The notes beneath the pieces were generated by a model. The model saw only the letters and a list, made by a program, of their open reading frames with translations. It had not been told where the DNA came from and did not search any database. Below are positions 31,748-32,961 of a stretch of DNA of 32,961 bases, piece after piece. The DNA lies in contig JAJYLP010000037.1 of NCBI GenBank assembly GCA_021787615.1, positions 1-32,961 of the forward strand, written 5' to 3'. The position numbers and the translations under genes were made by a program. The first letter of the stretch is position 1; the number at the start of each line of letters is the position of its first letter. The DNA is from Pseudomonadota bacterium (GTDB lineage Bacteria; Pseudomonadota; Gammaproteobacteria; Steroidobacterales; Steroidobacteraceae).

Positions 31748-32780
31748 GCCCGTGCTCCTGCTGCCGCACGCCTGAAGCGGTAGTGGGCGATCACCCACTG
31801 CGAGCCGCCGTCGTAGCCGAACAGCTCCGCGCAGGCCATCCAGAATAGCCGCCAGCGCTCGAACCACAGCCGGGCGCTCGCCCCCGTAGGGCTCGCCCAG
31901 CACCGCGAGCACTTGCGGGCGCTGCGCGTCCTGGCGCGCGAGCCACAGCTCGGCGGTGCGGCGGTAATGCGTGCCGTCGATGAGCCAGCGGCGCTCCACT
32001 GCGAGCTCGGCCTGGAAATGCAGCAGCGTGTCCACGGCGGGCATCAATCCTCCGGTGAAGAACTGCCGTCCCATCCAGTTGTCCGCCCCCGTCGTCTCAA
32101 ACGGGTACATGAGCGTGCGATGCGCAAACAGATGGGCGAACAGCTTGCCGCCGGGCTTGAGCCAGCCGGCGATGTGCTGCATCAGGGTCTCGTAGTTGCG
32201 TACGTGCTCGAACATCTCGATCGAGATGCAACGGTCGAAATGGGCCGCATCCAGAATCAGCGAATTCACGTCGTGGGTCAGCACGCGCACGTTGGTGAGA
32301 GCACGCGCGCGGCACTGCGCCTCGATGTGGCGGCGCTGATTGTGGGAGTTGGACAGCGCCGTAATGCGCGCATGCGGGAAGCGCTCGGCCATCCACAGCG
32401 TGAGTGAGCCCCAGCCGCAGCTGAGCTCGAGGATCCTCTGTCCGTCGGCGAGCTCGGCGCGCCGGCCGTCGAGCTCGAGCATCGCCTCCTCGGCCTCGGC
32501 GAGGGACTCCCCGCCGCTCGGGAAATAACAGCACGAGTATTTCCGGCGTGGTCCCAGGCACAACGCAAAGAACGCCGGCGGCAGCTCATAGTGCTGCGCG
32601 TTGGCCGCCTCGGTGTGCATTGCGACCGGGCTTGCGCGCAGCGCGGCGATGCGCTCGGCGATCTGCTCGGCCTCGGCCGCGACGCCGCCCCTGCGCTCGG
32701 CGCGCAGCCGCTCGGCGCACAGGCGGCAATGCCGAGGCGAACGAGCCGATCGGGCAGGAATCCGCGCTCGGCGAGCCAGA
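31744..32780 (-). pseudogene. CFA-synthase/coclaurine N-methyltransferase-like SAM methyltransferase with two frameshifts
   Basis: The core is well preserved: MHTEAANAQHYELPPAFFAL, then CLGPRRKYSCCYFP. The SAM-binding ILELSCGWGSLTLWMAERFP follows, and then CISIEMFEHVRNYETLM, FAHRTLMYPFETTGADNWMG and QFFTGGLMP. This belongs to the cyclopropane-fatty-acid-synthase-like methyltransferases. At the 3' side an extra G in the G5 run (31881-31885) shifts the frame. Without it the protein continues with ASARLWFERWRLFWMACAEL, then FGYDGGSQWVIAHYRF, and stops at TGA 31746-31744, overlapping the lipocalin ATG. At the 5' side one base appears missing near 32727-32728: LPDRLVRLGI lies in one frame and RRLCAERLRAE in the other. 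The substrate is unknown. Its N-terminus is fused to a DUF1295-like remnant. Confidence 0.83.
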
Positions 32781-32961
32781 TTGCCGCTCCTGCGGCAAGC
32801 CATGCCGCCGTGGGGTGGCGATTGTCCGCGACGCGCACGAACGGCAGTGCGAACAGCGGCACCGACAGCGCTTGCATCTGGAAGAAGACGAACCAACGGA
32901 GCTCATCCCCGCGCCAGCGCGCGCGCAGCGCCTGGTAACGGCCGTCCTCCTGCTCGCGACG
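32771..32961 (-). pseudogene. DUF1295-family membrane protein, internal fragment fused to the methyltransferase frame
   Basis: The minus-strand frame is open at the window edge and reads EDGRYQALRARW, then WFVFFQMQALSVPLFALPFV and AAWLAAGAAIWLA. This resembles the middle of DUF1295 proteins (steroid-reductase-like membrane proteins). I would then expect more than 100 further residues including a WRYSRHPNYF-type motif. Instead it passes in frame directly into ERGFLPDRLVRLGI, which looks like the start of the methyltransferase. So the DUF1295 3' half seems to be deleted, with the join near 32770-32780. The gene's 5' part is outside the window. The remnant is short, so the family call is moderate. 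Confidence 0.55.

Noticed and set aside
31613-32896. Reading the 427-codon minus-strand frame as one intact gene
   Set aside because: Its two ends do not fit the methyltransferase family while the neighbouring frames do, and its last codons are the lipocalin signal peptide; it is a frameshift composite.
1-32961. CRISPR array, insertion sequence, prophage or attachment sites
   Set aside because: No regularly spaced repeats, transposase, integrase or phage gene was seen anywhere in the window.

Overview
The window is about 33 kb of GC-rich DNA with densely packed genes on both strands. Gene content suggests a gammaproteobacterium of the Steroidobacterales/Nevskiales/Xanthomonadales type: a rhombosortase, a Marinobacter-like fatty acyl-CoA reductase, a phasin, Hsp20 pairs, an S9 peptidase with a POT peptide carrier, and an EmrAB-type pump with its own outer-membrane lipoprotein. 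This assignment is inference from gene content; no rRNA or other phylogenetic marker is present. I found no tRNA, rRNA, CRISPR array, insertion sequence or prophage gene.

Layout. 1-815 is the 3' end of an RND efflux pump. 877-3185 holds a divergent POT peptide transporter and creatininase-family hydrolase. 3634-4224 is a rhombosortase-like rhomboid protease. 4391-5262 is a two-gene Hsp20 operon behind a recognisable sigma-32-type promoter. 5517-8867 is a tight four-gene operon on the minus strand (phasin, patatin, alpha/beta hydrolase, uncharacterised FFLxDLYG protein). It is followed by a TPR protein, a wax ester synthase/DGAT, and a two-domain fatty acyl-CoA reductase. 13610-15588 carries a DUF1993 protein, an outer-membrane barrel and a small membrane protein. 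15723-19757 is a P-type proton ATPase divergent from a photolyase. 20004-22935 is an aldo/keto reductase and a two-gene ABC system. 22984-25675 is an S9 dipeptidyl-peptidase-like enzyme and a DksA-type zinc-finger protein. 25807-30424 is a marR-emrA-emrB-outer membrane factor operon with a striking AT-rich promoter/operator. 30413-32961 holds a SPOR lipoprotein, then a lipocalin, a CFA-like methyltransferase and a DUF1295 remnant, the last three disturbed by single-base indels and an apparent fusion.

How the genes fit together. The most interesting part is 5517-13433. The reductase (fatty acyl-CoA to fatty alcohol) and the WS/DGAT (alcohol plus acyl-CoA to wax ester) form a complete wax-ester pathway. 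Next to them sit a granule-coat protein (phasin) co-transcribed with two probable lipases and a protein of unknown function. No PHA synthase is in the window. This suggests a storage-lipid module in which the phasin operon may serve wax ester or triacylglycerol bodies, a testable idea that goes beyond the annotation. The other theme is stress and envelope defence: heat shock, photorepair, multidrug export and proton pumping.

The right end (31691-32780) needs care. Three apparent one-base indels break two adjacent genes whose original frames can be reconstructed, including their 4-bp ATGA overlap. They may be sequencing errors or real decay.
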